Below are positions 33,301 to 45,600 of a stretch of 64,000 nt of DNA, piece after piece. Made by a program: the position numbers and the translations under genes. Source of the stretch: Enoplolaimus lenunculus (lineage: Eukaryota > Nematoda > Enoplea > Enoplida > Thoracostomopsidae); assembly GCA_030248215.1 (NCBI GenBank), contig JASANG010002614.1, forward strand, positions 93,385 to 157,384. Reading direction: 5' to 3'. Every line of letters starts with the position of its first letter. The first letter of the stretch is position 1. The notes beneath the pieces were generated by a model. The model saw nothing but the letters and a program-made list of their open reading frames with translations. It was not told where the DNA came from and made no database searches.

Positions 33301-34911
33301 CCGTACGGGTGACGGACGGCGCCGGACGTCAAGTATAGTGCAACCCTAAAAGAAGGGATCAACCGGATATTAATTTTACCGGATAGCGGAACCGGAGCCG
33401 GATAGTGGATTTCGTATCGGAACCGGATGTTAACCGGATATAGGATCCAAATTGGAACACTTTTGGAAGTATTTGAGTCGAACAAAAATGTGTATTTATG
33501 GAGTTAAGTTTAATTTTTGGTTTGAATTTTTCATTCCATGTCACAGTCCATTCATGAAGTGCTCGGAATAGCAGTCGCTTCAAAATATCTAGTATTTTGA
33601 CGTGCAAAAACAGTTTTATATTTGAAACCACAAATATCCGGTATCCGGTATGTTTATACAGGATACCGGAACCGGATACGGATGTCGGAATTTGTCAGAT
33701 ATTAAACCGGAACCAGATATCCGGTCGATACCAGCCTAAAAGGTAGACAAGATAAAACAAGTAACATTTATGTATATCTAACACATATCAATTACAGAAA
33801 CCAAATCAACTAAGCGAATAATGGCCGTAACCAAACAACAAGTGACTTCCGTACCAAAACTCAGGATCGTCCAGACGTGCCATAAACTTTTGGATTTCAG
33901 TTTTCTGCTCCGGTTTCTTGATGGTATCACCAGCCCAGTTATAACCCACATGTTCATACTCATCATACCATTTAATGGGAATGTTGCCAATCGTATTCCT
34001 CGCGTCCTAAAGTACGCAAAAAAAGAAACAACGCATTATTAAAAATTAATTTTGCAACAATGACCACAAAAATTTCTAAAACCTAACTTTCACTTGCAGA
34101 CTCCAGGCAAACGGCAGCTGGTTAAACGTGACAGCGCTCCCCATGAAACTTTAGAGAAAAAGTTAATTTAATTGTTTTAAAACAAGTACTTCGCGCAAAC
34201 GCAGTTATATCAAAAATAACGATCACCAAATTGCGGATTGCCTTACACTCTAAGTAGAGGTCTTAGCTTAACTAACCTTACGTAGAGATATAGATATATG
34301 AGAGTTCTTTCAAACAGCGAAAGGCGGAGTGAAGCCCAACCGAACATTAACAATATATTCAGTTTTGGTCTGTTGTTGTACCAAATGCTTCGCGTAATCA
34401 CTTATATATACCTCCTCATCTGATGAATCAAAATAATCAAAATCATCTCTGACATCACGGTTTAATTCGCGTGTTTGGTCTTCACCATCTGATTCTGACT
34501 CGTACGCTGAACTACTGCCGCCACTAGTTGACGCATTGTCGTCGCAAACATCAGCCTAAACAATGTGTTCCAATAAAAATTTAGCAACAAAACAAAAGCT
34601 AAAACAAAATTCGACCTAGCACGTAAATCATACATCTGAATCCTATTCAAAACTGTTTCTCCACCATATGCTTTAAACTTGAAAATTTGCCAAGAGCATG
34701 CTACTTTGACATGCTAACAACAACGCTTGGACGTAGTAAACAAAAATATACTCTGTTATATTCTTGAATGTAGGGCGCATTGTGCAACTATGCAGAAATC
34801 GCGGTCATCGAACGAAACATATACGATACACGACTATACACTGACCTCTATACTATCAGCAGCGTTAGCACAATCGTCTGGTGATTTATCGTGCTGAATA
34901 GTTTGGCTCAT
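24363..34911 (-). CDS. BOP1: BOP1/Erb1 ribosome biogenesis protein, 699 aa, 19 exons
   Basis: Exons: 34846-34911, 34412-34555, 33855-34006, 32818-32935, 32460-32561, 31776-31886, 31020-31142, 30561-30722, 29509-29589, 29219-29288, 28696-28828, 28251-28357, 27907-28001, 27467-27580, 27175-27249, 26381-26483, 25892-25976, 25090-25197, 24363-24513. All introns are GT-AG; the total is 2100 nt in frame. An acidic N-terminus (residues 23-70) precedes the BOP1NT domain ([80 protein letters not shown]). From about residue 354 a WD40 propeller follows ([49 protein letters not shown]; end [20 protein letters not shown]). In animals BOP1 joins PES1 and WDR12 (PeBoW) in the nucleolus for 28S/5.8S processing. 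Length fits the family (human 746). The gene looks functional. Confidence 0.98.
29715..30480. mobile_element. GC-rich foldback element in BOP1 intron 8
   Basis: The left end is CTGACTTCTCCACAGCGGGG and the right end is GCTGCGGAGAAGCCAG, an inverted repeat. It is flanked on both sides by ATCAG, a possible 5-bp target duplication. The ends are extreme in C/G (CCCCCGGCG blocks) and the middle is AT-rich. The superfamily is unclear. Confidence 0.65.
33138..33347. mobile_element. GC-rich palindromic MITE in BOP1 intron 3
   Basis: The left arm (GGTTGCGCTATA, then TTGACGTAAGGCCCCGTCCG) is inverted at the right (CCGGACGTCAAGTATAGTGC, then AACCCTA). The interior is full of CCGTCCGTCACC and its complement, with a short loop near 33260. 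The stem would be strong. Its right end overlaps the target site of the next element. Confidence 0.7.
33353..33734. mobile_element. hAT-like MITE with 8-bp target duplication, BOP1 intron 3
   Basis: It runs from AAGGGATCAACCGGATATTA to CCGGTCGATACCAG. The direct repeat CCTAAAAG flanks both sides (33345-33352 and 33735-33742). It contains CCGGATAGCGGAACCGGAGC and related blocks at both ends. It has no coding capacity. Confidence 0.8.
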
Positions 34912-37539
34912 AGCTAGGAACTACTAACTAAAAAAGATCATGTAATTAGTAGGATACAGAACGCGACCGGATATCCGGCTCCGACTCCGGCACAAAAATC
35001 GACATCCCGCTACGATATGTTAAGTTGCCGGATGTTTTTAAACGTGAAAAATTACACGAAACTGAATGACCAACCTTTATATATTCTTCTGTCATACATG
35101 TGTTGTAAATCTTGTGATGTGCCTGTGTACGTTCAAATCTTTATCGTGTTACAATACAGCTGGAAACCCTGATACAAATAACCAGTGTTATTTTAGGAAC
35201 TAACAGTATATAACTCAGTAAATACCGATTCCCAAGCGTAACCTTCAGCGAATCATAGGTCATAAACTAACCTAAGCCAAGTCTAAGCGAAAATAGTGGC
35301 CTAATGCGAAATCGCCTCTATTTTACACTACTTCGGGAAAATTGGGTGCTTTTACAAGTAACATGAACCCAAACAAATCTTGCAACTGAATGCCACACAA
35401 CAAAAGCGTAAAAGTATTAGATGTCAATTAATTATCCGGCTCCGGCCGAATATTGAATTATTCGGCTCCGGCCGAATATTGAATTATTCGGCTCCGGCCG
35501 AACATTAAATTAGCCACAATACCGGTTCCAGTATGGAAACATCAAGTATTTTCGGTCATCAGTCTTGATATTGAAAACTTAGCGAATTCATGTATTTTTA
35601 TATAGCTGTTATTTTCTACTTTCATCGGAACTTTTCTTTTCTTGATTTACTTAGTTTACGGAATACGGCGTTAGAGTTATTATATATTTGCGGAGTCATT
35701 GAATGAATTTAGAATTTGGTTGAACTTCTTCGGGCACAGTTGTGTTACTTGGGGTGTTGCGCAGGTTGCGGTAGGCAACACACGCTGCGGACACGTTCCG
35801 GGGAAATTAACGTAACCGGAGTTGTTTTATTTGGAGTTGCACTGGAGTTATTCGGAGTTTAGGATTTAAGGAAATAGGAGTTACTGGAGCATTGTAGTAT
35901 TACTGGAGTATATCGGAGTTGTTCTTGGAGTTTTTATTGTATTAGTATTAGAGTTTGGAGGTTAGTAGAAGTTGTTGATAATATTTAATATTAGCGTAAG
36001 TTTAGCCACTGCGTTAATATTTACCAGCATAACACTTGTCATTCTTGTTTAGTAAACTGTTACAACGGCCGCGTCTATATCAGAGCGTTGAGGATTCCCA
36101 CAAGCCGCATTGTATTACGGACACACACAGAATACCTTGCAAATCCGACAAATACCATATTAAAAGTTTTGGATCTACATGGTCTGCAACACCCCTGTTC
36201 GGAATTTTGCCCAATGTTAAGGGCCACGCCGCGAATAGAATGTCGGGCCTCTTGTTTTAGAATCAAGCATGCTACTACTACACCATGCAGCCGATTTCGA
36301 CAACATAAAGCTCGGGTATGCGCATATGTATGGCAATCTCTTCGTTTTACATACACCTACCCAGCGCATGTACCGACAGCCAGTATATATATCCCTTGCG
36401 TTTACCTTGCGTTTAGTAGAGGGTTACAATCGGCCGCGTCAATACTGAAGTTAGGTTTCCGTAACACAACTCGCAATTGTATTACAGCCATTCACACAAC
36501 TAATACCATGTAAATCCGATGTTACAGTGTGCAAAAAGCAAAACTAAACCATAAAGAAACGGTATCTAACTGTTTTTACATTTGATTCTTTTTCCACAAT
36601 AGAATTTCTATTCGCTCAAAAATGTTGTACTATTTTTTGAGAGCGCTAAGATAGAACCTTGACCTACTCGGCGCAAACTAATCATTATGATGCACAATCA
36701 GGATTTTTTGGTAGAGAGGATAGTATAGTTTACAGTATTTGTTTATATAAACATGTTTCACCTTCAGCTAAATATGCAGTTTAGGAGTCATTTTAACAAC
36801 AAACCTAGGATTCCCTTATTCCCCACTGTCCTAGCTATGGCGTTTGAGGTTAATAGTACTCAGAGACAAAAAAATTAAATACTCTAAAAGAAATAGTAAT
36901 CCATAACGACGATCGGAGACGAAAAACCAAAACCAAAGTCGGATACAAAAAATCAACAAAGCTTGTCAGAGCCGGAAGCAAATCAAAATTATGTAACACA
37001 AGTAACTTGAATCCGGAAATTTAACAATAAAACTTGCAAACTAGTATCAAAAGTCGTTTAAACGATTTTTTAAGAAATCTGTGCAACTATAACTTGCAAA
37101 CTGAATCAAGTTAACAACGCAACCCAGTTAAAGGGCCTAAGATTTGCAAAAATACAAAAAATTTCTTATTAAATATGCCCTGACCTCCAGCAGAAATTCC
37201 ACTTGTGAATGAGACGCAACATGGGCTCCATTTCAAGAAAGGGCCTGAGCTGGAAACAGACCTCCGATTGCACCCTGGTGAATAATGATCAAACCACCGT
37301 TAATGTGGCTCAACTTTGCCGCTCAGCCATATTTTTACTACTTTATACGCATTCTAAATGCTTGAACGTATAAATTAATACTCTTAAAAATCAAAATTGT
37401 CACGGTTGGCATTGTGATTTTGGTATTTTGTCTAAAAACGAATTCGTAGATTTCTAGTTTACCTGGTTTAATGCTGGTACGATATACCGTTTGTGTTACC
37501 AAAAATTTGAGGGATTATTGGCGATGGTTTATTGCGTGT
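34912..37539. other. Upstream flank of BOP1, no supported gene
   Basis: It holds a CCGG-type hAT relic (34975-35040), a small triplicate repeat (35430-35510), GGAGTTnnTGGAG-rich sequence (35810-35960), a possible degenerate tRNA-derived SINE (about 36195-36300, minus), a repeated GTTACAAnGGCCGCGTC segment at 36060 and 36424, and a decayed hAT-like element (36905-37277, ending GATTGCACCCTGG). The BOP1 promoter should lie just above 34911, but I see no defined motif. Confidence 0.5.
35437..35513. repeat. 29-bp palindromic unit, three copies
   Basis: TCGGCTCCGGCCGAATATTG repeats three times, with the palindromic core CGGCTCCGGCCG. Confidence 0.85.
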
Positions 37540-37747
37540 TGGGCCAATGTAAAGAACAGAGAAGGAACAGTACTTAAGCGTATTCATTATTTTAAGCCTA
37601 AACCCAAGCCTAAGCGTAAAGCGTAAAAAGAATGAGCATATTCGTAAGCCTAAGCATAAGCCAAGCCAAAAAATTCGTCTAAAGCTTTTAAGCCTACTCT
37701 TTTCTAGTCCCACAGAAAAACACTTCGCCCCTGATGTTCAATGGGCC
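37540..37747. mobile_element. MITE family A copy
   Basis: GGGCCAATGTAAAGAACAGA at the left and CGCCCCTGATGTTCAATGGG at the right are inverted ends. CCTAAACCCAAGCCTAAGCG hexamers and an AAATTCGTCTAAAGC block lie inside. Confidence 0.75.
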
Positions 37748-38800
37748 GCTAGTTGGCAGTTTGTATTGGTTACTTTGGTTGTTAATAATTTTAGTTTGCA
37801 TAGTCCTTCGGTCTTTCATACAATCAGCAAGTCGTGTCTTGAATGTCGCCTATGCAGGACTACCTGTGGACGGTATGGTCGACACGAATGACAGCGAATC
37901 TAATTTTCTTAGAATTACCACTGTAAAAGTTTTTGCTGATGTGTTTAGCGAACGGGTTTATAATTTGCGTTTCAAGAGCGTGATGTATGCTGGTTAATGC
38001 ATCAAAACTTAAATTACAATTTGTCATCGTTAGGAAATCGACTTGAGATTGCTGAACAAACTAGTACACTGCAATAAAAACGGTGAGTCAAATTGACTCT
38101 CTCCGCAAATAGGCTTTTCCTGACAACACAAACTGAGTCAAAATTCGACTCCGCCTGACTCAAATTCGTCTCAATTTGACTCTTTAACGAAGTTGAATTT
38201 TGACTCAGTTTGTGTAGTCCGGAAAAGCCTATTTCGGAGAGAGTCAATTTGACTCACCATTTTTTGCAGTGTAGAACTAGAAGATTATAATAGATCAAGG
38301 TATAATATTACAAAATCGACAGCGCCAAGCGTTAAACGCATAAAAAGAGGTTATTGAGGCTGACCAAATTACTAGTATTGACTTTAGTGAATAATTCTTG
38401 ACGGCAGAAACTATTTTAGCGAAACTTGCGGACTACAGATTGCGAATTGCAGCGTTTAATGATGAAATTTTGGTGAGTGCTGGGCTGATCAGGATGTTTC
38501 TGGTAAGGTTCTCAAGCTGCAAGTGGTGCAGACGATTTGATACTAGAAATGAGTGCCTTGTCTAACGATATCCTTTGTCACGTGTGCACCAGCGACCGAT
38601 CAATAAGAGTTCGCTTCAATCGAAACTGGATATTATTTGTTGTTTTTACGACAAATTGACCAACGGCACCAATCATATCGTCTGAAAGTCAATTCGCTGC
38701 TGTAAGATAATCCCACCCAAATTCGTATCTCGGTATATTCTAACAGTGGCCAATTTCCGTCAGAATGGGTTTCTCGTGGTCCAAAAGTGAACGTAGATAT
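37734..38800 (+). pseudogene. Decayed coding-like region interrupted by a family C MITE
   Basis: An open frame at 37734-37997 starts with a hydrophobic stretch (LYWLLWLLIILVCIVL) and continues YAGLPVDGMVDTNDSESNFL. After a stop, short frames look coiled-coil-like: GNRLEIAEQTS before the MITE (38067-38271), ELEDYNRSRYNITKS after it, and AETILAKLADYRLRIAAFND near 38405. These lie in different frames with stops, so the region is dead if it ever coded. I do not recognise a family. A retroelement or large DNA transposon origin is possible but unproven. Confidence 0.35.
38067..38271. mobile_element. MITE family C, copy 2, with TA duplication
   Basis: CACTGCAATAAAAACGGTGA at the left and CACCATTTTTTGCAGTG at the right are inverted. 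The element is flanked by TA on both sides. The interior is palindromic with GAGTCAAATT-type motifs. Confidence 0.85.
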
Positions 38801-39456
38801 TGTTACCTACTAATCAAATGGCGCCAAATTTATTAGTTTTGTCTAGTATAGCTTGCACAAAACATATATTTTTGACTGTGGAGTGGAGTTTGAGAAGTGG
38901 TCGGCAAAGGTACAATCGTTCTCATATCCTTGGGTTGCAATTGCAATGGATAACCAAATCGTTGCTCAACACTGAAGCCCTATTCAAAAGTGCAGCAAAA
39001 ACTTGCACGTGCAACTTGTATGCGCAAGCTTGGTAAAGCAGCTTCGAAGTCCTTGCAGCTCCAAATAATTGACCGAAATTCATCATATTAAATTTAATTC
39101 ACACGTGTAAACGAAGTTGCAAGTCGCTCGAATTTCGAATTTTTATTGCTCAATCATATGAACACGATAGTGTTCATATATATGATTCGCGCATCTCAAG
39201 CGCGTATTTCCAGTTTAGTTCGCATGTTGGTGCCCAAGTAATATCAGACCTGTATCGTTTAAATTTTGTACACTGGTATCCTGGTACGTAGGGAATATTT
39301 GTGCCAAAGGATTTTGTAAACCAGTGTGGTCTTCAATAGTTACGGTCAAAAAACTCCATACAGAAAGTGCACGAAATTTTTCATTTTGGTTCAACACTTT
39401 TTACACGTTAGCTATGTAATTTTACGATTATAACTTTCACCACTTTATAGAGTTTA

Positions 39457-41605
39457 CGGTTGGTTTCACCCCAACGGTTGGTTTCACCCCAACGGTTGGT
39501 TTCACCCCAACGGTTGGTTTCACCCCAACCGTTGGTTTCACCCAAACGGTTGGTTTTGCCCCAACGGTTGGCTTCAGCTCAACGGTTGGTTTCACCCCAA
39601 CGGTTGGCTTCACCCCAACGGATGGTTTCACCCCAACGGATGGTTTCACCCCAACGGATGGTTTCACCCCAACGGATGGTTTCACCCCAACGGATGGTTT
39701 CACCCCAACCGTCGGTTCCACCCCAACGGTTGGTTTCACCCCAACGGTTGGTTTCACCCCAACGGTTGGTTTCACCCCAACGGTTGGTTTCACCCCAACG
39801 GTTGGTTTCACCCCAACGGTTGGTTTCACCCCAACGGTTGGTTTCACCCCAACGGTGGGTTTGTCGCCAACGGTTGGTTTCACCGTCCCCAACGGTTGGT
39901 TTGCCCCAACGGTTGGTTTTGCCCCAACGGTTGGTTTTGCCCCAACGGTTGGTTTCACCCAACGGTGGTTTCAGCTCAACGGTTGGTTTCAGCTCAACGG
40001 TTGGCTTCACCCTAACGGTTGGTCTCACCCCAACAGTCGGTTTCACCCCAACGGTTGGTTTCACCCCAACGGAAGGTTTCACCTCAACGGTTGGTTTCAC
40101 CCCAACGGTTGGATTCACCTCAACGGTTGGTTTCACCCCAACGGTTGGTCTCACCCCAACAGTCGGTTTCACCCCAACGGTTGGTTTCACCCCAACGGTT
40201 GGTTTTGCCCCAACGGTTTGGTTTACCCCAACGGTTGGTTTCACCCCAACGGTTGGTTTCACCTCAACGGTTGGCTTCACTGGTTTCACCCCAACGGTCG
40301 GTTTCACCCCAACGGTTGGTTTTACCCCAACGGTTGGTTTCACCCCAATGATCGGTTTTACTCCAACGTTTGGTTTCACCTCAACAGTTGGTTTCACCTC
40401 AGCGGTTGGCTTCACCCCAACGGTTGGTTTCACCCCTACGGTTGGATTCACCTCTACGGTTGGTTTCACACCAACGGTTGGTTTTACCCCAACGGTGGGC
40501 TTCACCCCAAAGGTTGGTTTCACTCCAACGATTGGTTTCACCCCAACGATTGGTTTCATCCTAACGGTCGGTTTCACCCCAACGGTTGGTTTCACCACAA
40601 CGGTTGGTTTCACCCCAACGGTTGGTTTTACCCCAATGGTTGGTTTCACCCCAACGGTTGGTTTCAACCCAACGGTTGGTTTCACCCTACACAGTCGGTT
40701 TCACCCCAACGGTTGATTTCACCCCAACGGTTCGTTTTACCCCAACGGTTGGTTTCACCCCAGCGATCGGTTTTGCCCCAACGGTTGGTTTCATCTCAAC
40801 GGTTGGCTTCACCTCAACGGTTGGCTTCACCTCAACGGTTGGCTTCACCCCAACGGTTGGTTTCACGTCAACGGTTGGTTTCACACCAACGGTTGGTTTT
40901 ACTCCAACGGTGGGCTTCACCCCAACGGTTGGTTTCACTCCAACGATTGGTTTCACCCCAACGATTGGTTTCATCCTAACGGTTGGTTTTACCCAAATGG
41001 TTGGTTTAACCCCAACGGTTGGTTTCACCTCAACGGCTGGATTCACTCCAACGGTTGGTTTTACCCCAACGGTTGGTTTTACCCCAATGGTTGGTTTTAC
41101 CCCTACGATTGGTTTCACCACAACGTTTGGTTTCACCCTAACCATTGGTTTCACCCCAACGGTCGGTTTCATCCCAACGGTTGGTTTCAACCCAACGGTT
41201 AGTTTCAGCCCAACGGTTGATTTCACCCAACGGTTGATTTCACCCCAACGGTTGGTTTTATCCCAACGATTGGTTTCACCCCAACGGTTGGTTTTACCCC
41301 AACGGTTGGTTTCACCCCAACGGTCGGTTTCATCCCAACGGTTGGTTTCACCCCAACGGTTGATTTCACCCCAACGGTTGGTTTCATCTCAACGGTTTGT
41401 TTCACCGCAGTGGCTGGTTTCACCCCAGCGGTTAATTTCACTCCAGCGGTTAATTTTGCCCCAGACGTTGGTTTCACACTAACGGCTGGTTTCACCTCAA
41501 CGGTCGGTTTCAGCCCAAGGGTTGGTTTTACACAAACGGTTAGCTTCACCGCAACGGACGATGTCACCCCCATCGTTTGCTTCGTCCCAACTCTTGGTTT
41601 CATAC
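39457..41605. repeat. 18-bp minisatellite, about 2.15 kb
   Basis: About 119 tandem copies of CGGTTGGTTTCACCCCAA, all in one orientation. The centre (39720-39860) is nearly perfect and the right edge (after 41400) is degenerate. The period is a multiple of three, so long open frames appear on both strands (VKPTVG on minus; FTPTVG, VSPQRL and HPNGWF on plus). Each unit contains the near-palindrome CCAACGGTTGG. I call this satellite rather than a gene: frames are open in all phases, breaks occur at array irregularities and there is no flanking exon structure. Confidence 0.95.
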
Positions 41606-41753
41606 AAATACTTTGATTAGGCGCTTGTTGCCATGACAATAGTTTCTTTCAACCAAGCTATCTATTTAAACTCAGTACTTACTTTAATCAGTCCTCTCAT
41701 TTTTCATAACCTGGATTGGTGGATTAATGCAGCAGCTTGGTAAAGCGGTTGAA

Positions 41754-42653
41754 ACTAGAAAAAAATGCTCAGCACTTGAGCAAAAAGGGATATGTTTCAT
41801 ATTCCTATTAAAAGTATGGTAAACTAGATCAGCACATTCGCTTGATGTAACCTGGAAAAGTATTAAGAAACAATAGCGGCCAAAATCATGTTAATTATTA
41901 ATTTTTCTGAAACATATTGCGGACAGCAAAATTTCTGTAATATTTTTTGTAAGAAACAGATGCTTTTCTTGAATGCAAAGCGAAATTATTTCTAAAATGT
42001 AGACAGATTTAGCTTGGAATCCATGAATGTATATTGAAGTTCTCTACAAAACGTATTAAATTTACCTATGGCTTTGTATTACCATAGTTAATTGAATTTC
42101 ATAAGAGCATTGTGTGGCGACATAATGGCTGTTAGATTTTTGATGACCAATTTTGTTAGATACTTTCTTAAACAGACGTCACAAAACGAATCGCAATTGA
42201 TGCTTTAAAAAGGCTCCAGTTATAAGTGACTTTTGAGTTTACTCGATTTTTTATTTTTGTGACTAATTATATAAATGCGCATTTCCCACCCGAGTTATTT
42301 ATCTGTTTCACTGCATAGTCACAACTATAGAAGCTCACAAATCGCACCGTATTCTGGCAACATCGATTAACTTGCAAAATCAAAGAACGGTGTACCTCAG
42401 CCATGTCTCTGCGACCCTAACGAATTTTTGAAAATTCCTAACAAATCCTGTCAAAAACTTAAATGTTAGAAATAGATTTGCTGTCCGCAAGATGTTTCAG
42501 AAAAATTAATAATTAACATGATTTTGGCCGCTATTGTTTCTTAATACTTTTCCAGGTTACATCAAGCGAATGTGCTGATCTAGTTTACCATACTTTTAAT
42601 AGGAATATGAAACATATCCCTTTTTGCTCAAGTGCTGAGCATTTTTTTCTAGT
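41754..42653. mobile_element. Foldback element with ~178-bp inverted repeats
   Basis: The arms 41754-41931 and 42477-42653 are near-perfect inverted copies, starting ACTAGAAAAAAATGCTCAGC and reading inward to TGCGGACAGCAAA. The central 545 bp is AT-rich and non-coding. No target duplication is obvious. Confidence 0.88.
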
Positions 42654-45600
42654 GTAAAATTGTGTTGCTGTGCGTTTTGTGAATTAAGAGTTTAGAATTT
42701 ATTCAACAAACTTGAATCAATGAAATATCAAACTTGTTTGTTATGTCACGGTCTATGAAGATGGCGACGTGATTTGTTTTGCATTTTTAAGCACTAAATA
42801 GAAAGTGTAAAGGTATGAAAGCGTTTTGCAGCTGCAAGTTTTGTTAAATTCATTCTGAGAACTTTCAGCTGCAAATTGTTCATGATTAATATACGCTAAG
42901 ATATAATTCATAGGTATGAATAGCCTTGCATATAGAATCAATCATCATCACTTGCTGAGAACTGATAATTTATGGCTTCTGCTTGATAATTATTGCAATT
43001 GTCTGCAAATTCTTCATCTGAATTTTTGTCAAGGTTTACAATTAAAGTGATGTACCCTTGCAAACTCTTGCAGCTGCAAGAGATTTGGTCAAGTTGCAGT
43101 TGCGAGTTCTCGCTGCTAAAACTTGCACGTCTGAATACGGCTTAACGTCATTCTATTCGCCATCTTATGGTTAACCTGCCAATCAATATCCCTTCTGTCA
43201 AACAAGTTGCGGAATTTTAAAGTTTTGTGCATGCTCGACTACGGAGTCTTGCGATTCTTCTGTGTTAATCGGTCGGCTCAAAGAAAATAATACCATGCGC
43301 TAGAGCGTCGTATTCTGCCAAATTTCGTTGATCAACGCGGATTTCACGTTAATCCTGCCCCGTTTCATGAGTTATGACGTGAGAGGTGTCAAAACGAAAT
43401 TGAGAATTAATGTCAATTCTGTATGGTTGACGAAACAAGATCAAAGATATCGTCGATTTGGAAACCCATGGAGGCTTTCGATTTAAATAAAGCGCACAAA
43501 ATGTTTCGTGTAAACGTTTCGTCAGCGAACGGATAATAACACTAGTTTCAAGGTTAGTTAGCGGTTCATGCTGAAGCTGATATGTAATTCTTTTCGCGGT
43601 CATGGAACTGAAGAAACTGATGAAACACGATGAAACAAACGGCAAAATATGAGGTAAAGACGTGTTCTGTAGCTCCGGAGTGTCACGTTTCGCCCGGTGT
43701 TTCAGGTATTATAGCTAAAAACCAGTTGGTAGGTTAGTAATTTGCACAACAAACCTGGTTTAGTGCAAGTAACGAAAGACAGATTTTGTATACCGAAAAC
43801 TTGCGGTATTTTGACGAAAGTAATTCGTTGCTTGTTGATTTTTTTGGTTTGCTTGTTGTTAATATTTTAATTTACAAATACATCAGTAGACCAGTTAGCA
43901 ATTTACTTTTATGGCAGTAAACAGTAGATTAAGCATATTCCTAAGCCTAACCCTAAGCGTTGAAAAAAACTGTATTCCTAAGCAAAAAGCTTAAACCTAA
44001 GCCTACGTCTAAGCAAAAAATGTAGTCAATCTAACAGTATTATTATATTCGTAGAGGCTGTAGTAAAAATTATACTTAAAACATTTAAAACAATACAAAG
44101 GTTTGTTTAACCCAGCGTAAATATATTGGGGTTAAACGCCCTGGAACGAAATTTTAGAACACTGATATTAAAACCTAATTTTTAACAAAAGTTATAGTTG
44201 ATAATTAATGTTATACGAGCACACGAGTGGTTATGTAATATTTGTTTTCTTCGTTGGTTTTGTTCACTACTGTACTGTCCTTACTATACTAAGTAATAAT
44301 ATTAACTATTGTACTTTCGCAACCACCAGAACGGTTTCTGCTGAAGGCTTAACTCTCAATTCGTGCGAAATATCGTTTAATGAACAGTAGAACTGATCGC
44401 AAATTTTAAAAGCAAGTCAACGTTGAACTGTGTTATCTTGTTGTTTGTACCGCCTATCAACGCACTTATTTTACTGCAATTAACTGAATTTGTATTGTCA
44501 AGTACAATTTGAGCATATTTTTGAATATTATTTGAACATTAAGGCCTAGATTAAAATACTAGTAAAACAAACGTTAAACGAACCCGTATTTTGAGTTAAA
44601 CACAGTCATTGCAAGGTACCCTAGTAGTCTTTAACCTAAAAATAAGCAAGTTCTTTACAGAATACATTCAAGAAAATATTCTAAGTTAACATTTGACTAA
44701 GCCCGTCCTTTAAAAGCGCCCTTTCTCTGACAGATATTTAACCACAGCTTATATTTACTCTGCTACAACTGCAAAATGTATAGCTTAAAATGCTTTCTGC
44801 CACCCAATTTCTCGCACTTTTTGTTAATCCAGTAGCAGTTACGTATTGCTTATAGTTATCCTGGCTTCCACCCAGAATATAAACCCCCTCCCATCTATAA
44901 TGTGAGCACCTGTTTATTTACGTCATAGCCTCGATGTACCGGCAATTAATATATATATAAGTCTGAGCGTATAAAAATCAACCTCATTTTGCGCACAAAC
45001 TGTGTTAATACATATGCAGACTGAAAACATTGATGTGACGTTAAACGATATGTGTCAACGCAATGGGGGGAGAGATTTCAGTGTGACACCCACATCGTGT
45101 ATAGAAACTTACACCCTAGTGGCCAATTTGATTACTGTTCACATTTTCCCACGCCGAAACCATAAACGACTAGATCGATTTCGCCAAAAAATTCTCACGG
45201 TCCATAGTAAGAAAACTTGTTGACGTTTTCTCTGCCCAGTGTCACAGCCTATAGGCACGAATCGGGAATTCAGAGCTGTTAACTTTAGCAGCGGGTAATG
45301 CAGGCATACAGGCGTGGTATCGAACTATCGGCTTATGAATCACTTAGATTGGCACCTCTCTTTACCATTGATCCGCTCAGCCCGTCTGTTCAACTGCTTT
45401 TATAATCGACTATATTTGTCGATAAGTATGCTTAAAACGGCTAGCATATATCACTGTGGATTGCATATACTGCATATGCGCCGGGATAGGCATGGCTCAC
45501 ATAATTACATCCAATTGTATGGAAGTTCATAGGTTTAACGGGAACCCAATCCTTGGTTTAACAAAATTCAGCTAAAGGATGTCGCCTATCCTGAATTGTT

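Noticed and set aside
35690-36070. Possible LTR of a retrotransposon (GGAGTT-rich, then GTTACAACGGCCGCG)
   Set aside because: No TG...CA paired ends, primer-binding site or gag/pol frame could be found.
36088-36513. 141-codon plus-strand frame
   Set aside because: It lies over repeated segments and a possible tRNA-like sequence, with no domain and poor start context.
39437-41639. Long open frames (up to 418 codons) on both strands over the 18-bp repeat
   Set aside because: A multiple-of-three period leaves every frame open; there is no start context, exon structure or conserved domain, and frames break at array irregularities.
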